Numbered from the stretch's first letter, positions 49,703-57,950 are shown. The stretch: DNA of 64,000 nt from VRUE01 sp963824705 (GCA_963824705.1 CAWGQE010000003.1:1550001-1614000), one strand, 5' to 3'. A program made the numbers and translations. The notes: generated by a model not told the origin, from the sequence alone.

Positions 49703-50224
49703 ATGATCCAGCACCTGCCGTTGCTGGGCTGGCGACGGCGGATGGGCTTCAACTCAATGAACAAGAAGACGACCCGCAGAGGAAATTACGAGTCGGGCTC
49801 CGACTACGTGCTCGAGTACGGCGAGCTCCGCTTCGCCTTCAACGAGGAGGACTTTGGCCAGCGCGTCGAGCAGGCCGCGGTCAAACTCGGCTTCGTCCAG
49901 CAGGGACTGAGCCGCGAGGAGCTCGACGACCTGCTCGATCTCGCCGTCAACGGCGAGATCTCCGAGCCCAGCTCGGAGCTGGGCGAGCACATCAACGTCA
50001 ACTGGGAGGACCTGGTCGGTCCCTCCAACCGCAGCCTCGTCCACTGGCTGCGCCGCCTCGTCTTCCGCGGTGCCTGGCTCGACCAGCGGGTCAAGGAGGG
50101 TGAGCTCGACGTCGTCTTCGACGACAGCACGCAGACCTTCGGCTACGTCCAGCCCGACCGCAGCAACGAGCTGATCGAGCTCTCCAAAGAGCCTTCCTGG
50201 CGCCGCATCGCCTACCGCCGCTAA
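49703..50224 (+). CDS. Protein of unknown function
   Basis: I do not recognise this 173-residue protein. From MIQHLPLLGWRRRMGFNSMN it runs into an acidic, soluble domain with VLEYGELRFAFNEEDFGQRV, LSREELDDLLDLAVNGEI and VHWLRRLVFRGAWLDQRVKE. No membrane or signal segment is present. The start is chosen by its -10 element. It is convergent with the Rho-like gene, and both TAA stop codons lie in the arms of one palindrome. Confidence 0.65.
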   Translation: MIQHLPLLGWRRRMGFNSMNKKTTRRGNYESGSDYVLEYGELRFAFNEEDFGQRVEQAAVKLGFVQQGLSREELDDLLDLAVNGEISEPSSELGEHINVNWEDLVGPSNRSLVHWLRRLVFRGAWLDQRVKEGELDVVFDDSTQTFGYVQPDRSNELIELSKEPSWRRIAYRR

Positions 50225-50347
50225 TCGACTCGCCTGGCGGGACCGGACACTGCGCGGTGCGGTGTCCTCGGTCGCCGAAGTAGAGGACTACTCCGGCTCC
50301 CTCGTCCTAGCATCGCTTGGTCCGGCACTCGCCAGCCAAGTCGATTA
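50222..50347. repeat. Palindrome carrying both stop codons of convergent genes
   Basis: TAATCGACT (50222-50230) and AGTCGATTA (50339-50347) are perfect arms. The matches continue inward as CTGGCG and CCGGAC blocks with mismatches. The TAA of each convergent gene is part of its arm. Smaller hairpins (GGACAC with GTGTCC) lie between. It probably acts as a bidirectional terminator. Confidence 0.65.
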
Positions 50348-51178
50348 GGAACGCTCTACAGCCGCCACTACGGTCAGCGAGCCCGAGCCGGGGGACCCGA
50401 GGCCGGCGTCGAAGAGCTCGCGGGCCTCATCGGCGCCGGCGAAGGTCTCGGCGAAGCGACTCAGGGAGTCGATCAGGACGATCACGTCCTCGCCGGCACC
50501 TGCCCGGGAGCGGGCCTGTGCCAGGGCGTCCTCGGCGTGTTTCGCTTTACCGGCGGAGACGATCTCGGCCTTGGGCGCCTCGCGCTTCCAGTCGGCCAAC
50601 TCCTCCGGTGTCGGGTCGATGAGCAGCGCGATCGGATCGGGGCCATCGGAGGCGCCGGACAGCTCCGCGGCGACCTCTCGCAGCATCGCCGTGCAGGCGG
50701 CGCGGCTCTCGGCATAGACGATCGCCTGGCGGCCGGAGCTGGCCGGCAGAAGCAGGTCGTGAACGCGGACCCCCTTGGGGCGCCGGCCCCAGCGGCGGCG
50801 GCGCCGTTTGCGTTTGGGGCGCTCCGCGGAGGGCGCCGCGTCAGCGGATGGCACGGCTGCGGCGGGCTCGCGCGGCGGGGCCGGCTGCTGGCGCTCGCTT
50901 TTCTGGCCCTCGCGCGGTTTGCGCTCCTGACGGTCCCCGCGCGGCTCGCGGTCGCCGCGCGGCTCGCGCGGTTTACGGCTGCGATTGCGCTGCCGGCGCT
51001 GACCCGAGTCCGCTGCGGAGCGCTCGCGGCTGGGTTTCGGCGACCCACCGCCATTTCCCCCGGCGAGCTTGTCGATCAGCTCGGCGCGGGGAAGCATCCG
51101 GTAGCGCTCGACGCCGGCGTCGGCGGCGAGCTCGTGCAGCTCGGCAATGTGCTTGGACTCGAGTTCGGCTTTCGTCAT
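50345..51178 (-). CDS. Degenerate Rho-like protein without Walker A
   Basis: This 277-residue protein has three parts. Residues 1-40 match the Rho N-terminal helical domain (MTKAELESKHIAELHELAAD). Residues 45-138 are a disordered Arg/Lys/Pro linker ending in PKRKRRRRRWGRRP. Residues 140-277 follow the Rho ATPase: RQAIVYAESRAACTAML aligns with the P-loop region but lacks GKT, DVIVLIDSLSR matches Rho Walker B, and GSLTVVAAV matches the strand after it, where the protein stops. The RNA-binding CSD, the P-loop and the C-terminal third of Rho are missing. It may be a Rho inhibitor or partner or an RNA-binding protein. A TAGCCT element precedes the ATG. Confidence 0.72.
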   Translation of the reverse strand: MTKAELESKHIAELHELAADAGVERYRMLPRAELIDKLAGGNGGGSPKPSRERSAADSGQRRQRNRSRKPREPRGDREPRGDRQERKPREGQKSERQQPAPPREPAAAVPSADAAPSAERPKRKRRRRRWGRRPKGVRVHDLLLPASSGRQAIVYAESRAACTAMLREVAAELSGASDGPDPIALLIDPTPEELADWKREAPKAEIVSAGKAKHAEDALAQARSRAGAGEDVIVLIDSLSRFAETFAGADEARELFDAGLGSPGSGSLTVVAAVERS

Positions 51179-51194
51179 CGTGATTGCAGGCTAT

Positions 51195-52889
51195 TCAACC
51201 GGGCCGTCGCGATGCACTTCCGGCCGCGGCGGCGTCGGTCCCCGCCTCGGCAAGCGCCGCTGGCCAGGCCTCGGCCTCGCGCTTCACCTGGCGTCGCGAC
51301 CAGCCGAGCTCCTCGCCGAGCACGGCGGCAACCGGGCGAGCGGCGTCGGTGCCGCGCAGCTGCGGTGCCGCCAGCAGTCCGAGCCGGGTGCGGCGCAGGA
51401 GCACGTCGGCGACGCAGCGAGCCTGCTCGAGCCGCGCCGCGATCGCCACCTCGGCGAGCAGGTCGGGGCGGCCGGGGACGATCGGCGCCGCCAGCTTCGG
51501 GTCCTCGCGGGCGAGGCGCAGTACCGCGCGAGCCGCATGCCCATAGCGGAACTTGAGCTGGGCTATGGTCGCCTCCCCCACCCCCTCCGGCGCTTCGAGA
51601 TCCTCTGGCCGCGCCTCCATGCCGAGCGGGATCTCCGCCGTGTGGCAGGGCGCCTCGCGACCCTCGCGCTCGACCAGACGGTCGACCGTCTGCCTCGCCA
51701 TCCGCCTCCAGGTGGTGAGCTTGCCGCCGGTGATCGTCAGCATCCCCGACGAGGTCTCATACAGCTCGGCTTTGCGCGAGATGTCGACCGACTTCTTCGG
51801 GTCGCCGGTGGAGAGCAACGGCCGCACGCCGGCGTAGGCGCCGACCAGATCGGAGTCGCCCAGCGAAATGCCGAAGAAGGCGTTGACCGCATCGAGCAGA
51901 TACTCGATGTCGGCCTCGCCCGGCCGGGGGTGGTCTATATCGCCCGCGTAGTCGTTGTCGGTGGTGCCGACCAGCGTTCTGCCGTACCAGGGAAGCGCGA
52001 AGATGTGGCGGCCCTCGCCGGCGGGGACGATGCAGGCGGCGCTGCCGGTGGAGAGGTCGTCGCGATCGAGCAGGACGTGGGTCCCGCGACTGGGCGAGAT
52101 CCGCGGCACGTCCTCCTCGTCGGCCACCTCGGCGCCGATCCGGTCGGCCCAGACACCGGTCGCGTTGACGACGCTCCCGGCCTCGACCTCGAAGCGCTGG
52201 CCCGACTCCGCCTCGACCGCGGCAACGCCGACGGCATGACCGTCGTGCGTCAACACCTCGGTCACCTCGGCGCCGTTCAGCATCACCGCGCCAAAGCGCT
52301 CCGCCTCGCCGAGGATCGTCAGCACCAGCCGCACGTCGTCGGTCTGACAGTCGTAGAAGAGGTAGGCGTCGTTGGGGTCGCGCGACTCCAGCGAGGGCAC
52401 CATCTCCAGGACCTCATCGCGGTCGATCGTGCGGTGGCGGTCGGGGGACCAGTAGAAGTCCGCGTCCTCGTCCTTGGAGGAGCGCATCTCGCGACGGCCC
52501 CGGCCGACCCGCGTGGTCGCCATCACGTCGTACATGTTGAGCCCCATGCCGAGTTTGCGGTCGCGCCGCTCCGCGGCGAAGGAGGGGACGAGGAACGGCG
52601 TCGGGTAGACGAGGTGCGGTGCCAGCTGAACCATCAGCTGGCGCTCCAGCAGCGCCTCGCGAACAAGGCCGAGGTCGAAGTTCTGTAGGTAGCGGAGGCC
52701 GCCGTGGACCATCTTCGAAGAGCGGCTGGACGTGCCGACGGCGTAGTCGCCGCGCTCCAGCAGCGCCACCGAGTAGCCGCGCGAGGCGGCGTCGAAGGCG
52801 ACCCCCGCGCCGGTGATGCCGCCGCCGATCACGACCACCTCGAAGCGCTGGCCGGCGATCTCCTCCAGGGCGGCGGCGCGGGTCAGCAT
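51195..52889 (-). CDS. glpD: Glycerol-3-phosphate dehydrogenase, aerobic
   Basis: This 564-residue flavoprotein oxidises sn-glycerol-3-phosphate to dihydroxyacetone phosphate and passes electrons to quinone at the membrane. The FAD motif is VVVIGGGITGAGVAFDAASR, with KMVHGGLRYLQ, GVWADRIG and the C-terminal domain from HAARAVLRLAREDP. The ATG at 52889 lies 10 bases after the nitroreductase stop. No glycerol kinase or facilitator is adjacent. Confidence 0.95.
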   Translation of the reverse strand: MLTRAAALEEIAGQRFEVVVIGGGITGAGVAFDAASRGYSVALLERGDYAVGTSSRSSKMVHGGLRYLQNFDLGLVREALLERQLMVQLAPHLVYPTPFLVPSFAAERRDRKLGMGLNMYDVMATTRVGRGRREMRSSKDEDADFYWSPDRHRTIDRDEVLEMVPSLESRDPNDAYLFYDCQTDDVRLVLTILGEAERFGAVMLNGAEVTEVLTHDGHAVGVAAVEAESGQRFEVEAGSVVNATGVWADRIGAEVADEEDVPRISPSRGTHVLLDRDDLSTGSAACIVPAGEGRHIFALPWYGRTLVGTTDNDYAGDIDHPRPGEADIEYLLDAVNAFFGISLGDSDLVGAYAGVRPLLSTGDPKKSVDISRKAELYETSSGMLTITGGKLTTWRRMARQTVDRLVEREGREAPCHTAEIPLGMEARPEDLEAPEGVGEATIAQLKFRYGHAARAVLRLAREDPKLAAPIVPGRPDLLAEVAIAARLEQARCVADVLLRRTRLGLLAAPQLRGTDAARPVAAVLGEELGWSRRQVKREAEAWPAALAEAGTDAAAAGSASRRPG

Positions 52890-52899
52890 CCGGCGGCCA

Positions 52900-53409
52900 T
52901 CAGTCGAGGTAGGTGGTCGTCTGCGCCACCGGCGGGCGCTCCGGCGCCTCTTTGTCCTGCCGCAGCCGGCCGAGGTGGAGGAGACCGACGAAGCGCTCGC
53001 CGTCGGGCAGGCCGACAGCAGCGCGGCCCTCGGCCGAGCGCAGCAGGCCGGGCGTGCGCCAGTAGCCGGCGAGGCCGCGGGCGTGCGCGGCGAGCAGGAC
53101 GATGTAGGAGGCGACCGCGGCCGTGTGCAGATCCTCCTCGTCTTGGATCGGATCGCCGGAGAGCTCGCAGGAGACGACGATCAGCGTAGGAGCACGGTCG
53201 AGCTTGACGGCGCCCTCCGGTCCGGCCACCTCCTTCAACCGCTCCAGCGCCCCCGGCCCGACGACGCGAAAGCGCCAGGGAGCGGTCAGGTTGTGATTCG
53301 GCGCCCAGCGTGCCAGCTCGAGCAGTTCCTCGATCTGCTCGCGCGTCAGCGCCTCCGGCCCGAAGGCCTTGTGGGTGCGACGAGTGCGAATCGCGGTCTC
53401 GACATCCAT
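52900..53409 (-). CDS. Nitroreductase family FMN protein
   Basis: This 169-residue nitroreductase-fold protein begins MDVETAIRTRRTHKAFGPEA and has the FMN-contacting segments LARWAPNHNLTAPWRFRVVG and GLAGYWRTPGLL. It could reduce nitro or quinone groups. The family also includes BluB, which makes the lower ligand of B12, and a B12 operon lies immediately upstream. However, this protein is shorter than BluB and has its own promoter, so I keep the general call. Confidence 0.85.
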   Translation of the reverse strand: MDVETAIRTRRTHKAFGPEALTREQIEELLELARWAPNHNLTAPWRFRVVGPGALERLKEVAGPEGAVKLDRAPTLIVVSCELSGDPIQDEEDLHTAAVASYIVLLAAHARGLAGYWRTPGLLRSAEGRAAVGLPDGERFVGLLHLGRLRQDKEAPERPPVAQTTTYLD

Positions 53410-53415
53410 CTCGCG

Positions 53416-53421
53416 AGCGTA
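53416..53421 (-). promoter_or_regulatory. -10 element TACGCT, leaderless start of nitroreductase
   Basis: TACGCT lies six bases before the ATG at 53409, just after the stop of the B12-type operon. Confidence 0.5.
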
Positions 53422-53432
53422 TAGCCCGTCGG

Positions 53433-55304
53433 CTACCAGCTGAAACGGCGGCCCAGCAAGAGCACGCTGCCAAGGGCCACGCCGGCGGTGGCCAGGCCGA
53501 TGCCGAGCGGTGCCCAGGGCTCTGGGCCGGGGGTATCGCTTGCTTCGAAGCGGGGTGCGGCGGGCGTGGCGGGAGCCGGTTCGGCTTCGTCGCCCTCGGG
53601 AACAGCTGCATGCGGCACGCTCGGGATGACGCCGCCCCCGCTTGCCTGTGGCTTGGTCGGGGGACTGCCGCCGGCGGCGGCTGGAGGTGCACTGCCGGAG
53701 CTGCCCTGATTGAGCGATTCGAGCAGCTCCTGGCTCGAGCCGGCGGAGGGCGGCGGCACCGGAGTCGCCGAGCCCACCTCACTGCTCGCCGGCGGAATGG
53801 GCGTGGCGCGCGGGACCGGGGGCACCGGGAAGGAGTCGCCGGCCGTCGCCGTCAGTACCTGGCCGGTGACCCAGACAGGCGTCTGATCGCTCGACGCGGA
53901 GTAGCGGTAGTGCCCATCGGCGTCCTGGCGAGCGGCGAGATACTCGAGCGGGCTCTTGCCCTGCGCGCGCATCGAGGCGGGATCGGTGCCCACCGCCACC
54001 ATCCCCTGGACGGCCCAGGCGGTCGATTGGGCGTTGACCGCGCCGGAGGCACCGATCGGGAAGCCGCCGCTGGGCCGCTGGGCGTTGCGCAGGTAGCCGA
54101 GGCCGTGCTTGGCGACGCTGCTGTCGGGCATCGCCTGCATCGCGGCACCGGTGCCGTCGGCGGTGCTCGGCGAGCCGGGCACGTCGCCCCAACCGCCATC
54201 GCCGTTCTGAACCTTGGCCAGCCAGGAGATCGACTGGTCGATGCCGGCCCCACCCGCGGCACGCAGCGCGATCACCGCGAAGGCGGTCGACCCCGGCCAG
54301 CCTTCGTAGGAGCCGTTGTCGCGACGCTGGTCGGCCAGCGCCGCGACCAGGTCGCGACCGCCGAAATCGTGAGGGTCGACGCCGGCACCCTCAAGGGCGA
54401 GGATCGTGCGAGCGTAGTCGCCGGGGCTGCTCAGCTCGTCGACGTGGCTGCGCAGGTAGCCGACCGCGTTGTGGCCTTCGCTGGATATGTCGAGCGGGTT
54501 GCGCCCGGATGCCTCGAGGCCCAACATCGCCCACGCGGTCATATCGGTGGCCGAGTCGTGGCCAGGGGAAGATCCCCAGCCGCCGTCGGCGTTCTGCGCC
54601 GCGACCAGCCAGTCGGCGGCGCGACTCGTCTCAGAGGCCTGCGCGCGGGCCGGGAGCACACTGGCCAGTGCAAGCGCCAGCAACAGCACCGAGACCACGG
54701 CCGGGGCGTGCCACTCGAACCGCTCGCGGAAGCGGACCAGCATCCGGATCATCGCCGGCCCGGCGACCAGGGCGAGGACGGCGTTGCCGATCGCGTGGGC
54801 GGCGTCGAAGGGCACGGCGCGGGACTCCAGGGCAAGGAAACGCTGCCATGAGAGGTCCCCTCCGTAGGTCGCCATCAAGGAGAAGTTCAGCAGAGCGCCG
54901 TAAGCGACGCCGGCCAGGGCACAGACCGCGGCCAGAGTGAGGCGGCCCGCACGCGGGCGCACGACCGCCAGACCGGCACCCAAGATCCCGCACATCCCCC
55001 ACCCCGCCATCTGCCACGGGGTCCAGGGGCCCTGTCCGAACCAGAAGTTGGAGACGAGCGCGGCCAGGCCGCCGACCGCAAAGCCCGGTGCCGGACCGAG
55101 CGCATAGCCGGCGAAGATGACGATGTCGGTGGTCGGCTTGACGTTGGGCAGAGCGGCGAAGGCGATCCGGCCGGCGACGGCGAGCGCCGCGAGGGCGGCG
55201 ACCAGGGCGACGACCTGCGAGGTCGGCCGCGAGCGCTCGTACCAGGCGAAGCCGCCGAGCAGGGCCGCGCCGAGGATGAGGAAGCTGGCCAGCTCCCAGC
55301 TCAT
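53433..55304 (-). CDS. ECF S component fused to an alpha/alpha-toroid (transcobalamin-like) domain
   Basis: This 623-residue fusion has, at residues 1-195, a six-helix ECF S component with LPNVKPTTDIVIFAGYALGP and NFWFGQGPWTPWQMAGWG, resembling S proteins assigned to cobalamin in actinobacteria. A helix at about 200-220 leads to an outside domain (about 225-495) of prenyltransferase/squalene-cyclase-type repeats: AQNADGGWGSSPGHDSATDM, GSYEGWPGSTAFAVIAL, VQNGDGGWGDVPGSPSTADG, RPSGGFPIGASGAVNAQSTA and RQDADGHYRYSA. A Pro/Ser linker and a final helix (592-615) follow. Animal intrinsic factor and transcobalamin have the same toroid fold. I infer that the toroid holds B12 above the channel, with the DUF4430 proteins closing it. 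It overlaps ecfA as ATGA. Confidence 0.82.
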   Translation of the reverse strand: MSWELASFLILGAALLGGFAWYERSRPTSQVVALVAALAALAVAGRIAFAALPNVKPTTDIVIFAGYALGPAPGFAVGGLAALVSNFWFGQGPWTPWQMAGWGMCGILGAGLAVVRPRAGRLTLAAVCALAGVAYGALLNFSLMATYGGDLSWQRFLALESRAVPFDAAHAIGNAVLALVAGPAMIRMLVRFRERFEWHAPAVVSVLLLALALASVLPARAQASETSRAADWLVAAQNADGGWGSSPGHDSATDMTAWAMLGLEASGRNPLDISSEGHNAVGYLRSHVDELSSPGDYARTILALEGAGVDPHDFGGRDLVAALADQRRDNGSYEGWPGSTAFAVIALRAAGGAGIDQSISWLAKVQNGDGGWGDVPGSPSTADGTGAAMQAMPDSSVAKHGLGYLRNAQRPSGGFPIGASGAVNAQSTAWAVQGMVAVGTDPASMRAQGKSPLEYLAARQDADGHYRYSASSDQTPVWVTGQVLTATAGDSFPVPPVPRATPIPPASSEVGSATPVPPPSAGSSQELLESLNQGSSGSAPPAAAGGSPPTKPQASGGGVIPSVPHAAVPEGDEAEPAPATPAAPRFEASDTPGPEPWAPLGIGLATAGVALGSVLLLGRRFSW

Positions 55305-57046
55305 CGCGGGCGCTCCCGTTCGATAGCGGCAACGCCCTGCTCTGGGACGATCACGCCGGGGAGGTCGAGGATGCGCGCGACCTCGGTGGCGAAGTACCAG
55401 CCGCCGGAGAGGATCTCGGCGGCGCTGCCGTCGGCGATCGTGACCCCGTCCCCCATCAGCACGACACGCTGCGCGAAGGTGGCCGCGAACTCGACGTCGT
55501 GGGTGGCGACGAGGACGCCGGCGCCGCGAGCGGCGAGTCCCTCGATCAGCTCGACCAGATCGCCTCGGCGGGCGCGGTCCATGCCGCGGGTCGGCTCGTC
55601 GAGGGCGACAAGCCCCGGCATCTCATCGCCGTCCATGCGCCCGGCCAGCGCGATCGCAAGGGCCAGCCGCTGCCTCTCCCCTCCTGAGAGATCACGGGGG
55701 TCGGCGTCGACCTTGTGCTCCAGCCCGACTATCCGCAACGCCGCCAGCCCTTCGTCACGCGGCAGCTCGTCTCCCACACGCTCGCGCACCAGGTAATCGC
55801 TTGGGTTCTGCGTCAGAAGCGCGATCCCGCCCGGGACTTCTCGCTTCCCCCGCACCGGCTCGACCAACTCCGCTAGCACCCGCAGCAGCGTGCTCTTGCC
55901 AGCACCGTTGCGTCCCATCAGCGCTATCCGCTCTCCTCTAGCGATCTTCAGATCCAATCCTCGCAGCACGTCCCGCCTTGACTCCGCCTCACCCAGCTCG
56001 ACCCACAGGTCCCGTACTTCGGCAGCCGTGGTGTCGGCAGAGGGACGGGGGTCCCCCGGCAGAAACTTGTGAGCCGGCGAGATCGGCGCCCTCGCCAAGC
56101 GCTCAGGGCGGGTTTCGGACGGGGGACCCCCGTCCCTCTGCCCCTGACCGGGCCCCTCATCGCGGGTGCGAAGGATGGTTCGGGCGTCGCGGACTCCTAC
56201 GGGGAGAGGCTCGATTCTCGCGAGGGAGAAGAGGCGTGCGGCGGGGGTCTCCAAAGCCGTGTCCGCTTGCTGAGCCCAAGCCAAGAAGTCTCTTGGGGAG
56301 CCGTCGAAGGAGATGGCGCCCGAATCCATGGCGATGACTCGGTCGGCGGCGGCCAGGCAGCGCTCCAGGCGATGCTCGGCTAGGAGGATCGTTACCCCCC
56401 ACTCCTCGTTGAGGCGGCGTAGGAGCCAGATCAGCTCATCGCCCGCCACGGGGTCGAGCTGGGACGTGGGCTCGTCTAGGAGGACGAGCTTGGGGCGAGT
56501 GACGAGAGTTGCCGCAAGGGCGACTCGTTGGAGCTCGCCGCCAGAAAGGGTGTCTACGGTGCGGTTCAGGAGGTGCGGGATGGCTAGGGCCAAAGCCACC
56601 TCCTCGACCGCCCGGGCTCGTGAAGCTTGCGAGTCCCCGCGCATCTCCAGGGGCAACTCGATCTCCGCGGCCACGGTAGTCGAGACGATTTGGGTCTCGG
56701 GGTCCTGGGCCACGTAGCCGACCGCGGCTGCCAGCTCTCCCGGGCCGCTGGCAATCGCGTCCAGGCCGGCTACGTGAACGTTGCCCTCGATCTCGCCACC
56801 GTGGAAGTGCGGCACCAGGCCGCAGGCCGCGCGCAGCAGGGTCGTCTTGCCGCAGGCGGAGCGTCCGGCCAGCACCGCGAACTCCCCCGCTGCAAGCGTC
56901 AGCGAGACGTCGCGGAGCGCGTATCCGACATTCACCCCCTCCTGGTGTGGTGAATGTCGGATGCGCGCTGCGGCGGGATAGAAATACGAAAGGCGCTCGA
57001 TCGCGAGGGCCGGTGCAGTGCGTGGCGGAGCGGAGAGCTCAGGCAT
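55301..57046 (-). CDS. Fused double ECF transporter ATPase
   Basis: Two ECF cassettes lie in one 581-residue chain. The first (about 14-280) has GRSACGKTTLL, LSGGELQRVALAATL and LVLLDEPTSQLD. The second (about 345-565) has GRNGAGKSTLLRVLAELV, LSGGERQRLALAIALAG and LVALDEPTRGMD. Both should drive vitamin uptake with EcfT. Two palindromes lie in frame: one encodes residues about 27-43 between FYP and ALRDVSLT, where related ATPases have few residues. The other encodes the linker at about 302-337. Both additions are in places that tolerate length. Confidence 0.9.
   Translation of the reverse strand: MPELSAPPRTAPALAIERLSYFYPAAARIRHSPHQEGVNVGYALRDVSLTLAAGEFAVLAGRSACGKTTLLRAACGLVPHFHGGEIEGNVHVAGLDAIASGPGELAAAVGYVAQDPETQIVSTTVAAEIELPLEMRGDSQASRARAVEEVALALAIPHLLNRTVDTLSGGELQRVALAATLVTRPKLVLLDEPTSQLDPVAGDELIWLLRRLNEEWGVTILLAEHRLERCLAAADRVIAMDSGAISFDGSPRDFLAWAQQADTALETPAARLFSLARIEPLPVGVRDARTILRTRDEGPGQGQRDGGPPSETRPERLARAPISPAHKFLPGDPRPSADTTAAEVRDLWVELGEAESRRDVLRGLDLKIARGERIALMGRNGAGKSTLLRVLAELVEPVRGKREVPGGIALLTQNPSDYLVRERVGDELPRDEGLAALRIVGLEHKVDADPRDLSGGERQRLALAIALAGRMDGDEMPGLVALDEPTRGMDRARRGDLVELIEGLAARGAGVLVATHDVEFAATFAQRVVLMGDGVTIADGSAAEILSGGWYFATEVARILDLPGVIVPEQGVAAIERERPR
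56036..56142. repeat. Long palindrome in the EcfA linker
   Basis: Arms 56036-56058 and 56120-56142 are 23 bp and perfect, with the core ACGGGGGTCCCCC, and enclose 61 bases. The palindrome is read through in frame and supplies the linker between the two ATPase domains. It resembles the intergenic palindromes at 39711 and 16863 in size and composition. Confidence 0.88.
56917..56968. repeat. Palindrome inserted near the EcfA N-terminus
   Basis: Arms of 20 bp (56917-56936 and 56949-56968) pair with a single wobble, with ATCCGACATTCACC as the perfect inner part and a 12-base loop. In frame it encodes AARIRHSPHQEGVNVGYAL, extra residues inside an otherwise standard A-loop region. Confidence 0.85.
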
Positions 57047-57950
57047 CGCGCCTCCTCGGGGCCAATCCGGAGAGGACGATCAGCGCTGAAAGGGCGACGG
57101 TTCCCGAGCCGAGGCCCACGTCGATCGTCGGGTAGGCGTGGAAGTCGTCTACTCCCACGGCCATCCCAACGATCGCGGCGACCAGCACGATCGCTCCGAC
57201 GAAATAGAAGCGCCGGTCGTATCTCGACCGCTTAATGAAGGGTTGTGTACCCCAGGGGGGTGACAATGCTTCAAGAAGCGAGTGACGGCGGCGGCGGGGT
57301 TCGAGGGCGTAGCCGCGTAGCTCCAGGGTCGCTGCCACGTCCACGGCTCGGTCGAGAGAGCCGGCCATCAGGCGGCGGAGCAGCGCCGTGCGACCGACGG
57401 GTGCCGCTGCCGGTCCGCGCAGCCGGCCGGCGTCGCGCAGCCGGCCGGCGTCGGCGACGGCCACCGGGACGAGGCGCGAGATCAGCGCCGCGGTCAGCGC
57501 CGAGCGGCCGGCGATCGGACGCAGCGCACGCAGCACGCGATCCGGGTCGACGCAGGCCGAGTAGACGGCGAAGGCGATCATCGCCACCCCCGCCCGCAAG
57601 CCCAGGATCGCGCCTTCGACCATCGCCTCGGCAGTGATGTCGACGCGGCCCAGCAGCGGTGCCTCGCCGAGCCGCAGCAACACGGTCTCACCGCGGTCGA
57701 CGACGAGGACGTTGACGACGACGATCAGCAGGGCCAGGGTCAGGCCCATCCGCAGGGCGACGCGCACGGCGCTGCCGGCCCCCGCGCTGTAGCCGGCCAA
57801 CGCCGCGGCGATTCCCACCGCCGCCAGCACCAGCGGGTTCGAGTAGAGGAAGGCGACGGCGACGAGGGCTCCGAGATAGGTGACGGCGGCGCCCGGCGAA
57901 GCCGCCTGCAATGGGCCCGGTCGCGGCGTGTAGGCAAATGGCGATCTCAT
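57039..57950 (-). CDS. ECF transporter transmembrane subunit EcfT
   Basis: This 303-residue membrane scaffold joins the S component to the two ATPases. Helices lie around residues 20-65, 70-85 and 105-125. The coupling region contains the Arg motifs AGRLRG and TLELRGYAL. An 18-bp perfect tandem duplication (57418-57453) doubles DAGRLR just before the first motif. An extra stretch LLEALSPPWGTQPFIK, coded by an imperfect palindrome (57237-57272), precedes the last helices. It overlaps the lipoprotein gene as ATGA and ecfA by eight bases. Confidence 0.85.
   Translation of the reverse strand: MRSPFAYTPRPGPLQAASPGAAVTYLGALVAVAFLYSNPLVLAAVGIAAALAGYSAGAGSAVRVALRMGLTLALLIVVVNVLVVDRGETVLLRLGEAPLLGRVDITAEAMVEGAILGLRAGVAMIAFAVYSACVDPDRVLRALRPIAGRSALTAALISRLVPVAVADAGRLRDAGRLRGPAAAPVGRTALLRRLMAGSLDRAVDVAATLELRGYALEPRRRRHSLLEALSPPWGTQPFIKRSRYDRRFYFVGAIVLVAAIVGMAVGVDDFHAYPTIDVGLGSGTVALSALIVLSGLAPRRRDA
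57237..57272. repeat. Imperfect palindrome in the EcfT frame
   Basis: Three 4-bp blocks pair: GAAG with CTTC, TTGT with ACAA and CCCC with GGGG, separated by short unpaired steps. It encodes a segment without an evident counterpart in typical EcfT. It is probably a decayed version of the palindromes seen in ecfA. Confidence 0.4.
57418..57453. repeat. 18-bp tandem duplication in EcfT
   Basis: Two identical 18-base units (57418-57435 and 57436-57453) encode DAGRLR twice, next to the Arg motif that contacts the ATPases. Confidence 0.85.
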
